Source: Dehalococcoidia bacterium
Lineage (GTDB): Bacteria; Chloroflexota; Dehalococcoidia; Lucifugimonadales; SHYF01
Direction of reading: 5' to 3'
NCBI GenBank assembly: GCA_009692985.1
Contig: SHYF01000008.1
Coordinates: 1-18,790, forward strand
DNA: 18,790 nucleotides
A model generated the notes under the pieces. The model had not been told where the DNA came from and did not search any database. It saw nothing but the letters and a program-made list of their open reading frames with translations. The translations under genes and the position numbers were made by a program. Of this stretch, positions 1 to 7,479 are shown one piece after another (within the stretch, counting starts at the first letter, position 1; the number at the start of each line of letters is the position of its first letter).

Positions 1-249
1 GATCAGCTTCTGTGTTTTCTGCACTGCCTGTCTGTGGGCAAGGTAATCCTCTTCCACGAGGTGGCCACCCGGGAAGAGGTCACAGGCAAGCTTCCCAACA
101 GCGTTTCCTGAGTCAAACAGCGCCTGCTGGGCCTGGTCAACAGGTGGCAGGCGTTCACGGTGGTATGTTTCCAGATACAGTCTCTTGAGGCACTGTAGAC
201 CTGCGATAAAGCGCGTCTTCGACAGCAGTGGGGTGCCATTGATTGTCAT
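1..249 (-). CDS. DUF2779 domain protein, N-terminal part only (runs off left edge)
   Basis: An open frame reads on the minus strand from an ATG at 249 to the window edge: 83 codons with no stop. It begins MTINGTPLLSKTRFIAGLQC and continues with KRLYLETYHRE, QQALFDSGNAVG and FPGGHLVEEDY. This is the N-terminal signature I know from DUF2779 proteins, a family related to Cas4/RecB-type PD-(D/E)XK nucleases. The Cys at residue 20 is in the usual N-terminal place. An in-frame TAA lies five codons upstream of the ATG, which fixes the start region. No strong Shine-Dalgarno is visible; a TAATAT on the minus strand at 268-273 could give an almost leaderless mRNA. The gene lies 223 bp downstream of dnaE2 on the same strand, and I see nothing else convincing in that gap. 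The nuclease role is inferred from the family; the catalytic part is outside the window. Confidence 0.75.
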   Translation of the reverse strand, partial: MTINGTPLLSKTRFIAGLQCLKRLYLETYHRERLPPVDQAQQALFDSGNAVGKLACDLFPGGHLVEEDYLAHRQAVQKTQKLI

Positions 250-472
250 GACAGGGATATATTAGTCCATTGGCAGGGAACCAGGATAGGGAATTGCACG
301 ACACCCGGGTAGCATAGGCGCAAGAATTAGCTTGCTCCCAACCTACTAGGAAACAGATGTGCCTAAGTCGTTTCGAAGCAAATCCAGCGCGAGGCTCAGG
401 ATGGATAGACTGTTCCGAAGGCTGTTCTCTTCTCGTGGTTTGCCCGAGACTTCCAGGAACCATAAATGGGGA

Positions 473-3400
473 TCAAGGAGCAGCAGCCTTGCCATCTGCT
501 TTCGGCGCAACTTCTAGGCCCTTCAATGGCAGTACCTTAGTTACCAGGATATTCATGGTCCCGTCCCTGCGAGTAACGTTGCCAGTCACCACCACGAAGG
601 GTTCCTTCAATGCCTGGCGATACTTCTCAAAGGTCTTGGGCCACAGGATCAGCGGGGTGTGCCCGTACTCGTCTTCCAGAGTGACAAATACGGCCTTGCC
701 CTGGGGCCTCTGCCTGCGTATGACCAGCCCGGCAACCATTACCTGCGCCCCATCCGGCATCTCCTGGATATCCCTGCTGGCAATCACCTCGCTTCCCAGC
801 CCTGCCCTCATATGGGCCATGACATGCGAGGATGGGTGTACTCCCATAGCCCGGTACTCTCCATCCATCCGTTCCCATAGGGTGAGTTGAGGCAGCGAAA
901 CCATGTCCTGCTTGACAGGCATGGTCAAGGCGAACTGTTCGTTCACAGGCCGGTATCTAAGGCCTATCTCCCACCGTATGGCACGGCGATCAGGGGTCAA
1001 GCTATCGAAGGCCCCGGCGTTTGCCAGGTTCTCCACCTCTGCCCGATGCAGGCGGGTGCGCTCCATGAACTCAGCAACCGAATCGAATATGCCTCCGCCG
1101 TTGCGTGCTTCCAGGACCGCTTGCGCGGCGGCAGGCCCGATGTCCGAGACGTACCGGAAGCCCAGCCGTAGTGAGCCGCCCTCGGCTATGCACTCCGCGT
1201 TGCTAAGGTTGATGTCTGGGTTCAGGACAGTCACTCCATGTCGCCGGGCATCCTCCTTGAGGGTTTCAGGATTGTAGAACCCCATGGGCTGCTGGTTGAA
1301 TATGGCTACGTAGAACTCCAGCGGGTAGTAGAGCTTGACCCACGCCATCTGGAAAGCTGTTACGCCGAAGGCGAAGGCGTGGGACTCCGGGAACATGTAG
1401 TAACCGTTGAACTTCTTGAAGATACGCTGGGCCGTCTCTTCATCTACACCCTTCTTGCCTGCTCCATCCCTGAACTTCTCCCAGTAAGCCGCCAGGAGTT
1501 GCTCGGCGTTCCTCTTCCCAAAGGCACGCCGGAGCTGGTCGGCCTCGCGGGGGGTGAAGCCAGCAACGTCCATTGCCAGCTGGTTCACCTGGTCCTGGAA
1601 CAGGATCACGCCCCTGGTCCGCTCCAAAGCACGCCTCTCCAGCGAGTGGTCGTAGGTCTCAGGCTCCCGGCCCTGCCTTCGGAGGATATACTGGGTAACT
1701 CCGTCGTTGACGCCAACCCCTGGCCTCACAGCGCCCACCTCATGGGCCATGTCGAACAGGTTTCTGGGTTGCAGGAGGGGTGTTGTCTGCATCTGGGCTG
1801 CGCTCTCCACCTGGAATATCCCAATGGTGTCCGCACGGCAGATCGTGTCGTAGACGGCTTGGTCGTCGAAGTCTATGCGGGAGAGGTCTGGACAGGAGCC
1901 TGTGTGCCGCTCTATGAGGTCCAGCGCCTCCTCCATCTGGGACAGGGCACCCAGGGCCAGGAAGTCAATCTTCACAAAGCCAGCATCGTCTATGCTGTCT
2001 TTGTCCCACTGCATGATGTAACGGTCTTTGATGGCCCCAGGCTGCACAGGCACCATCTCCGTCAGTGGAGTGGAGCTGATCACCATGCCGCCGGGATGCT
2101 GCGCCAGGTACTTGGGGAAGCCGTCCAGCTCCAAGGCCAGGCGTATCAGGTCGCGCCAGCCAGGGGCATCCACCAGGTGACGGAACTCAGGAAGCGCCTC
2201 CATCTCGGCACCCAGGTTGCTGGCATGGGCGTGCTCGGCCCGCTTTGCCAGCTTGTCCACCATGTCGGGAGGCAGGCCCAGCGCCTTTCCCAGGTCACGT
2301 ACTGCACCTTGAAGTTTGTAGGTGCTGATCATCCCTGTCAGCGCCGCATGTTCAAAGCCGTACTTCTCGTGGACCCGCTTGATCAGCTCCTCTCGGATGT
2401 TGCGGGGAAAGTCCAGGTCAATGTCCGGCACGCTGGCCAGGTCGTCGTCGGGTAGAAACCGCTCCAGAGATAGGTCAAACTGCAACGGGTCTATGTGGCT
2501 GAGGCCGATGAGGTAGCCCACCAGCATGGAGACGCTGGAGCCTCTACCACGGCCAGGGGGACGCTCTTCGATGGGGAGTTCCGGGTCCACCAGGCCCAGG
2601 TCAACCTGCACTCGCCGGGCTAACTGGATAATGTTGTGGTAGATGAGCAGGAACCCCGTCAGGTTGTGGCGGCGGATCAGCCGGAACTCCTCGTCCAGGC
2701 GGGCCTTTACCTTATCGGTGATGCCGCCGTACCGCCGGAGGGCAGCCTGTTCGCACAGGAGCCTCAAATAGCTCTCCTGGGTGAACCCCTCCGGCACTGG
2801 CGACTCTGGGAGTTTATAGCCCAGGTCTCTGGTGAGTTCAAAGCTGGCGCACCGCTCTGCTATGCGGATGGTGTTGGCGATGGCGTCGGGATAGTCGTGG
2901 AAAAGCTCGGTCATCTCAGCAGGCGACTTCAGATAAAACTCGCTGTTGGCCCTGCGCTCACGGTGCGTTTCTTCCAGGCTCTTGAGGTGCTTGACGGCCA
3001 CCAGCGCGTCATGCAGTTGGTTGCGCTCCCTGACGTGGTAGTGGACGTTGTTGGTGGCGACTGTACCCACGCCTAGCCGGCGGGCCAGTTCCACCAGATG
3101 CCGGTTGCGCCGCGTATCGCCCTGGACAAGGTTCTGCTGCAGTTCGACGTAGACGTTGCTCGTGCCGAACCATTCCATGTATTGTCGCAAGGTTGTTTCA
3201 GCCTCGTTTAGTCGTCCTTCCTGGACAAGAGACGACACCTCTCCTTCACGGCACCCTGTAAGCAGGATCAAGCCTTCGGAGTGCTCTGATAGAAAGCGCG
3301 GGCCTAGCTCCGGCTCACGACGGTCCACGGTGAGCCTGCCCGCCGAGAGCAGGCGGCACAGGTTGCCGTACCCTTTTTGAGACTCAGCCAGCAGGGTGAC

Positions 3401-3622
3401 GTGGTGGCCGCCTTGGAGGGTGACCTCAGCACCGGTGATGGGCTGGACGCCCAGGGAGCGTGCAGCGCGGGCGAACTCCATAGCGCCGCACAGGTTGTCG
3501 TGATCGGTAAGCGCCAGGGCTGGGTAGCCCAACTCCACGGTGCGGGCCAGCAGCTCATGGATGAAGGAGGCCCCTTCCTGGAAGGAGTAATTGCTGTGGC
3601 AATGAAGCTCTGCGTAGGACAT
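473..3622 (-). CDS. dnaE2: Error-prone DNA polymerase DnaE2 (ImuC), C-family PolIII alpha paralogue
   Basis: This is a 1049-residue C-family polymerase for translesion synthesis with ImuB. The PHP domain opens with LHCHSNYSF (HCH at 7-9) and holds ALTDHDN and NNVHYH. The palm has GRGRGSSVSMLVGY, PDIDLDF (399-405, catalytic Asp400/402) and KIDFL (Asp553), matching the three catalytic aspartates of PolIII alpha. HPGG lies near 510. A C-terminal OB-fold contains VAGLVIRRQRPQGKAVF and LEDEYG. Length and the absence of the long tau-binding tail fit DnaE2 rather than replicative DnaE1. I chose the ATG at 3622 because the protein then begins MSYAELHCHS, the family start. AGAAGG lies 9 nt upstream, and the preceding DUF6504 stop is 4 nt away. 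A frame extension 15 codons further upstream runs into the preceding gene and is rejected. The order imuB-DUF6504-dnaE2 indicates one damage-inducible operon. Confidence 0.93.
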   Translation of the reverse strand: MSYAELHCHSNYSFQEGASFIHELLARTVELGYPALALTDHDNLCGAMEFARAARSLGVQPITGAEVTLQGGHHVTLLAESQKGYGNLCRLLSAGRLTVDRREPELGPRFLSEHSEGLILLTGCREGEVSSLVQEGRLNEAETTLRQYMEWFGTSNVYVELQQNLVQGDTRRNRHLVELARRLGVGTVATNNVHYHVRERNQLHDALVAVKHLKSLEETHRERRANSEFYLKSPAEMTELFHDYPDAIANTIRIAERCASFELTRDLGYKLPESPVPEGFTQESYLRLLCEQAALRRYGGITDKVKARLDEEFRLIRRHNLTGFLLIYHNIIQLARRVQVDLGLVDPELPIEERPPGRGRGSSVSMLVGYLIGLSHIDPLQFDLSLERFLPDDDLASVPDIDLDFPRNIREELIKRVHEKYGFEHAALTGMISTYKLQGAVRDLGKALGLPPDMVDKLAKRAEHAHASNLGAEMEALPEFRHLVDAPGWRDLIRLALELDGFPKYLAQHPGGMVISSTPLTEMVPVQPGAIKDRYIMQWDKDSIDDAGFVKIDFLALGALSQMEEALDLIERHTGSCPDLSRIDFDDQAVYDTICRADTIGIFQVESAAQMQTTPLLQPRNLFDMAHEVGAVRPGVGVNDGVTQYILRRQGREPETYDHSLERRALERTRGVILFQDQVNQLAMDVAGFTPREADQLRRAFGKRNAEQLLAAYWEKFRDGAGKKGVDEETAQRIFKKFNGYYMFPESHAFAFGVTAFQMAWVKLYYPLEFYVAIFNQQPMGFYNPETLKEDARRHGVTVLNPDINLSNAECIAEGGSLRLGFRYVSDIGPAAAQAVLEARNGGGIFDSVAEFMERTRLHRAEVENLANAGAFDSLTPDRRAIRWEIGLRYRPVNEQFALTMPVKQDMVSLPQLTLWERMDGEYRAMGVHPSSHVMAHMRAGLGSEVIASRDIQEMPDGAQVMVAGLVIRRQRPQGKAVFVTLEDEYGHTPLILWPKTFEKYRQALKEPFVVVTGNVTRRDGTMNILVTKVLPLKGLEVAPKADGKAAAP

Positions 3623-3626
3623 TGCT

Positions 3627-3914
3627 TCAAGCCTTCTGCAGGAACCATTGCCCAGCCACAAGGTCATGGAACACAGTCACCTTCAACCCCTGGTCCACCA
3701 TGCAATCGTAGTACAGACGGCTAACTGGCTCGCTTCTCCACCACTCGTCGTCAATGCGCCACCTGTCAGCCATAGACTCCACCTTGAGCCATCGCCCTTT
3801 CAGTTGCACAGTCACGGGGTTCCCCTGCCCATCGGCTTTTACTGGTAGCGGGACTGGCAGGCTCAGGGCTCGTAGGGCATCAGAACTGCCCTGCGCTCCG
3901 GTATCCTTGACCAA
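3627..3914 (-). CDS. DUF6504 small protein between ImuB and DnaE2
   Basis: A short frame, at most 95 codons, overlaps the end of imuB by 52 bp and stops 4 nt before dnaE2. The conserved core is about residues 21-92: a hydrophobic strand (VPLPVKADGQGNPVTVQL), then RWRIDDEWWR, SRLYYD and a terminal hydrophobic strand with VFHDLVAGQW. This is the pattern I associate with DUF6504, a small domain encoded next to or fused with ImuB-like Y-family polymerases. The start is uncertain. The listed TTG at 3914 is the longest form, a CTG near the imuB stop is possible, and the first ATG (3773) would cut into the domain. Translational coupling to imuB is likely from the overlap. Its biochemical role is not known to me; a structural or clamp-bridging role in the mutasome would be speculation. 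Confidence 0.8.
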   Translation of the reverse strand: MVKDTGAQGSSDALRALSLPVPLPVKADGQGNPVTVQLKGRWLKVESMADRWRIDDEWWRSEPVSRLYYDCMVDQGLKVTVFHDLVAGQWFLQKA

Positions 3915-5041
3915 GGCTCCACCTCCCGCACCTGATAGATGGGGTTATGTCCCTGCGCCACCTTCAACTGGGCCACGGCTTCACGTATCAGCTCTCGCTG
4001 TCTAACGTCTGCTAGAAGGCTCCCTTGCTTCCCTGATTCCCCCGTTAGTTCGCCCAGTGTAAGGGAGATGTCTTCCAGCGGGCCTGGTAGGGTAACACCC
4101 TCCAGTACAGAACGGATGACGAAGTAGCCTCGCCTTGGGTCTCCCAGCGGCGGCCTGAAATGGATGCGCCGCGTCCACGTAGGCTTATCCTGTATGTTGC
4201 CTGCAAGAGTACATACCCTGGCATACCTGCCCCGCATGTCCGGCCTGCCCAACAGCCTCTTGAGCAGGCTCTCCACCGCTATCAGAATCTGCCCCTGAAC
4301 GGGTGTGGGGATAGCGAACTGCAACGATTCGGTGACCTCTTCTCTGGGCTTCAAGGGAGCTAATGGGGTGTCATCTATGCCCTGGGCCAGACGCCACATC
4401 TTTGCTCCTACAGGCCCGAACTGCGCCTGCAGAGGGCCTAGAGGCAATGCAGCCAGGTCTCCAATGGTGTGCAAGCCGAAGCTGTGCAGCCTGATTGGGA
4501 TTTCCCTGGGGACAGGAAGGTAGTCCACGGAAAACGTCGACAGGAACTCTTTTACTGGCACAGGTGGTTTGAAGGCCCGCCCTGGTGTAGCTTTCAAGGC
4601 AGCCGCATATGCTGGAAACTTTCCATTGCTTATCCCCAGACGCGGCTCCAGCACACGCGGTATGGAACGGAGCAGTGCATCTATCAGGCGCTCTTCGGTG
4701 CCGTAGGTGGTCTCTAGGCCGTCCAGCCCCACATAGGCGCATCCCAACTGGGCAGGCTCTACAACAGGACTCCATTCACCAAGACGGCTCAGGATGTGTT
4801 CATGGACTCGCTTGTACCTTACTGAGTCGGCCTCCACGAGAATGGCGTCTTTGCAGTTGGCCTGGGCCTCATGGAGGGGTGTGCCCGGCAATACCCCTGT
4901 GAGGGAAGGAGAGGTGTCCACGACTTCCCTGCGGGAACCCACATGCTGGTAGATGATGACACGGCTCTTGACCAGCTTGGGATTGCGGGCGGCCTCCAGC
5001 CTGAAAGGGAAGTGGTCCACCAGCACACAGGCGACATGCAC
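3863..5041 (-). CDS. imuB: ImuB-like Y-family DNA polymerase, catalytically degenerate
   Basis: This 392-residue protein has the Y-family layout. The N-terminal palm starts HVACVLVDHFPF. A helix-hairpin-helix segment lies near 205-235 (LHSFGLHTIGDLAALPLG), and a little-finger domain at about 240-335 includes TWTRRIHF. The tail contains PWSRIPERR, typical of proteins paired with DUF6504. Active polymerases have a DE pair in a SxDEAxLD motif. Here the aligned segment is GCAYVGLDGL (100-109), so both acidic residues are missing and the protein is probably a non-catalytic scaffold, as known for ImuB. A clamp-motif-like QGSLLA lies at 339-344. The start is a GTG at 5041 preceded by a purine-rich GAGAGAGGG; it gives the normal family N-terminus. 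The promoter and LexA-like site lie about 120-145 bp upstream. No imuA partner is adjacent. An active but divergent DinB is the less likely alternative. Confidence 0.85.
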   Translation of the reverse strand: MHVACVLVDHFPFRLEAARNPKLVKSRVIIYQHVGSRREVVDTSPSLTGVLPGTPLHEAQANCKDAILVEADSVRYKRVHEHILSRLGEWSPVVEPAQLGCAYVGLDGLETTYGTEERLIDALLRSIPRVLEPRLGISNGKFPAYAAALKATPGRAFKPPVPVKEFLSTFSVDYLPVPREIPIRLHSFGLHTIGDLAALPLGPLQAQFGPVGAKMWRLAQGIDDTPLAPLKPREEVTESLQFAIPTPVQGQILIAVESLLKRLLGRPDMRGRYARVCTLAGNIQDKPTWTRRIHFRPPLGDPRRGYFVIRSVLEGVTLPGPLEDISLTLGELTGESGKQGSLLADVRQRELIREAVAQLKVAQGHNPIYQVREVEPWSRIPERRAVLMPYEP

Positions 5042-5157
5042 GACGCAGCCCTCTCTCTGAATACGATGGAAATCGAAGATACATACGGGTCTCTACGGTC
5101 TGGGACTGAGAGACACTGTAGCGATGCTGGCGGAGAAGCCAGGGGTTGTGAACAAGA

Positions 5158-5187
5158 ATACTAGAACACTTGTACTGGTAGTGTCAA
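5158..5187 (-). promoter_or_regulatory. Promoter of the imuB-DUF6504-dnaE2 operon
   Basis: On the minus strand a perfect -35 TTGACA (5187-5182) and a -10 TAGTAT (5163-5158) are separated by 18 nt. Transcription would begin near 5151 and leave a leader of about 110 nt before the imuB GTG. The spacer contains the operator-like site listed separately, which is the usual geometry of an SOS promoter. Confidence 0.65.
5164..5175. promoter_or_regulatory. LexA-box-like operator inside the imu promoter spacer
   Basis: The plus strand reads GAACACTTGTAC, one mismatch from the Gram-positive-type SOS box GAAC-N4-GTTC. It abuts the -10 and sits wholly between the -35 and -10 of the imu promoter, where bound LexA would block RNA polymerase. 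The half-sites and position are seen directly; binding by LexA is inferred from the known SOS control of imuB/dnaE2 cassettes. Confidence 0.45.
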
Positions 5188-5255
5188 GAGGGGATTAGGG
5201 CGGGTGTCATAGGGGTCCCGATCTCAATGAGGAGCCTGGAATGAAGCCAGTGCCG

Positions 5256-5261
5256 TATAAT
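5256..5261 (+). promoter_or_regulatory. -10 element upstream of the DUF3179 gene
   Basis: A consensus TATAAT lies 60 bp before the ATG at 5322. No good -35 is seen at the proper distance, so activator dependence or weak activity is possible. A transcript from here would begin near 5268. This argues against an alternative ATG at 5241 despite its GGAG, and favours the start at 5322 for the lipoprotein. Confidence 0.4.
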
Positions 5262-5321
5262 GACTGGGTAGGTAGAAGCGATGGAGCCTTCACCTCCTAT
5301 GGCAATCAGGAATGGCCGACA

Positions 5322-6464
5322 ATGAACGGTAGACGAATTTCTGGCTATGCAGCACTCTTCCTGGCCATAGCCCTGGCCCTGAGTATCGCCTGCAGCCACC
5401 CCAATGACGCCCCCCTCCCATCCACCACTGCCAACGAAAGGATCACGGGGCCTACCTTCCTTGACGATGAAGCGGTCAGCACAGGCTCGATGCCCCTGTC
5501 CGTAACGACTCCAACGCCGTGGCCTTCAGTAGGATATGAGGAGAGCAGCTACACCCGGCAGACCCCGTTCGTGCCCCTGGACGACCCCGTCTTCCTCACC
5601 CCTGCTGAGGCCACATATCTACAGCCACAGGAGTTGGTGCTGGGACTGGAATGGGCTGGCCAAGCTCGGGCCTACCCCATCCGAATGCTCCACTACCACC
5701 ACATAGTCAATGACACTGTCGGCGGCCGTCCCATCCTTCTCACGTACTGAATAAAGTGCAGTTCGGGGGTCGGTTTCGACCCCCTCGTCCAGGGCAAGCG
5801 CCTAACTTTTGAGGTCTTTGGTTTGCACCAGGGCGTGCTCAGCATTGTGGACCGTCAAACGGGAACTATTTGGACACACCTGGATGGGCGAGCACTCCGC
5901 GGTCCCCTCCATGAAGAGCGCATGACTATGGTGCCCATTCCTCAGATGACGTGGGCTCAGTGGTTGGCCCAACACCCAGCCACCCTCGTCCTCTCACCAG
6001 ATACCCCTTTCCGCAACCGCTACCGTCCCGTTACCATTGGCGTCTTCAATCAATCCGAGGCCCTGTTTGGAGACGCGCGGCTCCCCGCCAATGCCCTGGT
6101 GGTGGGCGTTGAGGTGGATGGTCGTTTCAGAGCCTACCCTGTGGAGCAATTGCCGTTGGCGAGCGGCATCGTCAATGACCAAATGGGCGCGCAGCCGATC
6201 CTCGTCTTCTACGACCCCTCAGCCCGGACTGGCCTGGCTTTCTCCCGCCTGGTGGACGGCCAGGTGCTGGAGTTCTACAACGCCTACCCGGAGGGATTCC
6301 AGTTGCGGGATCGCCAGACCGATTCTCTTTGGGACCTGACAGGTCACGCTGTGGCCGGCCCTCTGGCGGGTGCCAGCTTGAGCTTTGTCCCTTCCTTCAT
6401 TTCCGAGTGGTACGGTTGGTCTGGCTACCATCCACAGACCACCCTCTATCAGGCTCTTTCATAG
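5322..6464 (+). CDS. DUF3179 lipoprotein with in-frame TGA: candidate selenoprotein (Sec143-x-x-Cys146)
   Basis: The 380-residue product (counting the TGA codon) starts with a lipoprotein-like signal: MNGRRISGY, a hydrophobic stretch, then LSIAC with Cys24, so it is probably exported and anchored. Two DUF3179 modules follow. Module 1 (about 80-240) has LHYHHIVNDT and GGRPILLTY, then the TGA at 5748-5750, then IKCSSGVGFDPL and VDRQTGTIWTHLDG. Module 2 (about 245-375) repeats AYPVEQ, IVNDQMGAQPILVFY and DRQTDSLWDL but has DPSA where module 1 has U-I-K-C. Family members normally carry TYCPLCG at this point, so the TGA replaces the first Cys of CxxC. The frame is unchanged and open on both sides, and a SECIS-like hairpin follows. 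The start ATG has AGGAA 9 nt upstream. The stop lies 13 bp before the SRAP gene, so they are probably co-transcribed. The alternative is a Cys-to-stop nonsense mutation or sequencing error. Family function is unknown; a redox role is inferred from UxxC. Confidence 0.75.
5765..5784 (+). promoter_or_regulatory. Candidate bacterial SECIS (bSECIS) hairpin downstream of the UGA
   Basis: GGGGGTC (5765-5771) pairs perfectly with GACCCCC (5778-5784), leaving the apical loop GGTTTC (5772-5777). A further G-C closing pair would make an 8-bp stem with a GTTT loop. The loop begins 22 nt after the UGA. bSECIS elements lie within the coding region just behind the UGA, with the loop roughly 16-37 nt downstream and a G in its first two positions; this hairpin fits. 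Caution: the bases also encode GVGFDP, which the family tends to conserve, so part of the pairing could be a coding coincidence. Confidence 0.6.
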
Positions 6465-6477
6465 GAGGCACCGAACT

Positions 6478-7158
6478 ATGTGCGGGCGATACTCACTGGC
6501 AATCGATTACGACGCCATCAACGACAGGTTTGTTTTCCGGGGTGGTGTGCAACTGCCAATGAAGTACAGGCCCAGGTTCAACGTAGCACCAACTCAGGAA
6601 GTCCTGACCGTGGTCAACCCAACAGGCGAAGGAAACGAGCCACGCATGATGAAGTGGGGCCTGATACCTTTCTGGGCCAAGGACCCGTCCATCGGCAACC
6701 GGATGATCAATGCCAGGGCGGAGTCGATCTCGGAGAAGCCAGCGTTCCGGAACGCCTTCCAAAGGCAGCGCTGCCTGGTGGTAGCCGATAGCTTCTATGA
6801 ATGGAGGAAGGAAGGCAAGCATAAGGTTCCCATGCGTATCATGCTGAAGACCGGCGAGCCATTTGGCTTTGCTGGTCTATGGGAGACATGGAAGTCGCCA
6901 GAAGGTGCTGCGGTCGAGTCCTGCACCATCATTACCACCACGCCCAACGCACTGATGGAGCCAATCCACAATCGTATGCCTGTAATCCTGCCCAAGCAGG
7001 CCGAGTCAGCATGGCTCAGTTCTGCGAATGTGGATGCTGCCGTGCTGAGAGAGTTGCTTGGGCCGTATCCTGCCAGGGAGATGGACGCCTACGAGGTGTC
7101 GGCTTTGGTGAATGTGCCCAAGAACGACGTGCCGGAGGTGCTGGCGCGGGTTCGGTAG
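6478..7158 (+). CDS. yedK: SRAP domain protein (YedK/HMCES-type abasic-site crosslinker)
   Basis: The 226-residue protein begins MCGRYSLA. After removal of Met the essential Cys2 becomes the N-terminal nucleophile that forms a thiazolidine crosslink with abasic sites in single-stranded DNA. Other family landmarks are RFNVAPTQ (33-40), MKWGLIPFWAKD (58-69), MINARAES (Asn78), ADSFYEW (Glu108) and IHNRMPV (His164), so the active-site set is complete. The C-terminus MDAYEVSALVNVPKNDVPEV is also typical. GGAGG at 6464-6468 lies 9 nt before the ATG and overlaps the DUF3179 stop, indicating one transcript. It protects stalled forks from abasic-site breaks, a role that fits the neighbouring divergent DnaE2/ImuB cassette. 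A decayed copy of this C-terminus occurs at 17519-17596. Confidence 0.93.
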   Translation: MCGRYSLAIDYDAINDRFVFRGGVQLPMKYRPRFNVAPTQEVLTVVNPTGEGNEPRMMKWGLIPFWAKDPSIGNRMINARAESISEKPAFRNAFQRQRCLVVADSFYEWRKEGKHKVPMRIMLKTGEPFGFAGLWETWKSPEGAAVESCTIITTTPNALMEPIHNRMPVILPKQAESAWLSSANVDAAVLRELLGPYPAREMDAYEVSALVNVPKNDVPEVLARVR

Positions 7159-7190
7159 CTCATGCGCTTGCCAATCTTCCCAACCTCATG

Positions 7191-7479
7191 TTTTGTCAGG
7201 TTTTGTCAGTCCCTGGGAGATGGCCCGCACAAGACTGTCCAGCTTGGCCCGGATGTACGCACCCCCCACCCACACCCATAGGGGAGTGTTAGCAAAGGTT
7301 AGCATCCCACCGACAGGCATGGCAGTGTTAGATTTTGTTAGAACAGACCTTACCGTAGCTAGCTATTGCGGTAGCTTCTCTAGTGTGCCGAGACGTTAGG
7401 GTAGCGTTAGGGGAAACTAAGGGTAATCTTAGGTAAGTGCTCCGCGCTTCAAATGTTATTCTTTGTTATGTTTTGTAAG
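7191..7479 (+). repeat. Helically phased short repeats, TTTTGTYAG / GTTAG type
   Basis: TTTTGTCAG occurs at 7191-7199 and again at 7201-7209, exactly 10 bp apart. GTTAG starts at 7288, 7298, 7327, 7337, 7395 and 7406, that is, three pairs spaced 10, 10 and 11 bp. TTTTGTTAG is at 7333-7341. TGTTAT occurs at 7454 and 7464, followed by TTTTGTAAG at 7471. The words are variants of one motif placed on the same DNA face, which suggests protein-binding repeats or remains of a decayed element. Function unknown. Confidence 0.4.

Noticed and set aside
3304..3648. Minus-strand frame of 114 codons overlapping the start of dnaE2, and several long plus-strand frames (for example 1238-2455)
   Set aside because: All lie in other frames of the well-supported dnaE2 gene and show low-complexity shadow composition without family features.
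5241..5321. Earlier ATG (5241) for the DUF3179 gene
   Set aside because: It has a fair GGAG, but it would place 33 polar residues before the lipoprotein signal and lies upstream of the TATAAT at 5256-5261. Not fully excluded.
5823..6464. Separate gene starting at TTG 5823 after the TGA
   Set aside because: The frame is the direct continuation of the DUF3179 domain. The region just upstream of 5823 encodes conserved family residues (SGVGFDP, KRLTFEVFG), there is no ribosome site, and the start would fall mid-domain.
7261..7440. CRISPR-like or tandem array
   Set aside because: The repeated units are only 5-9 bp, degenerate and without unique spacers of regular length.
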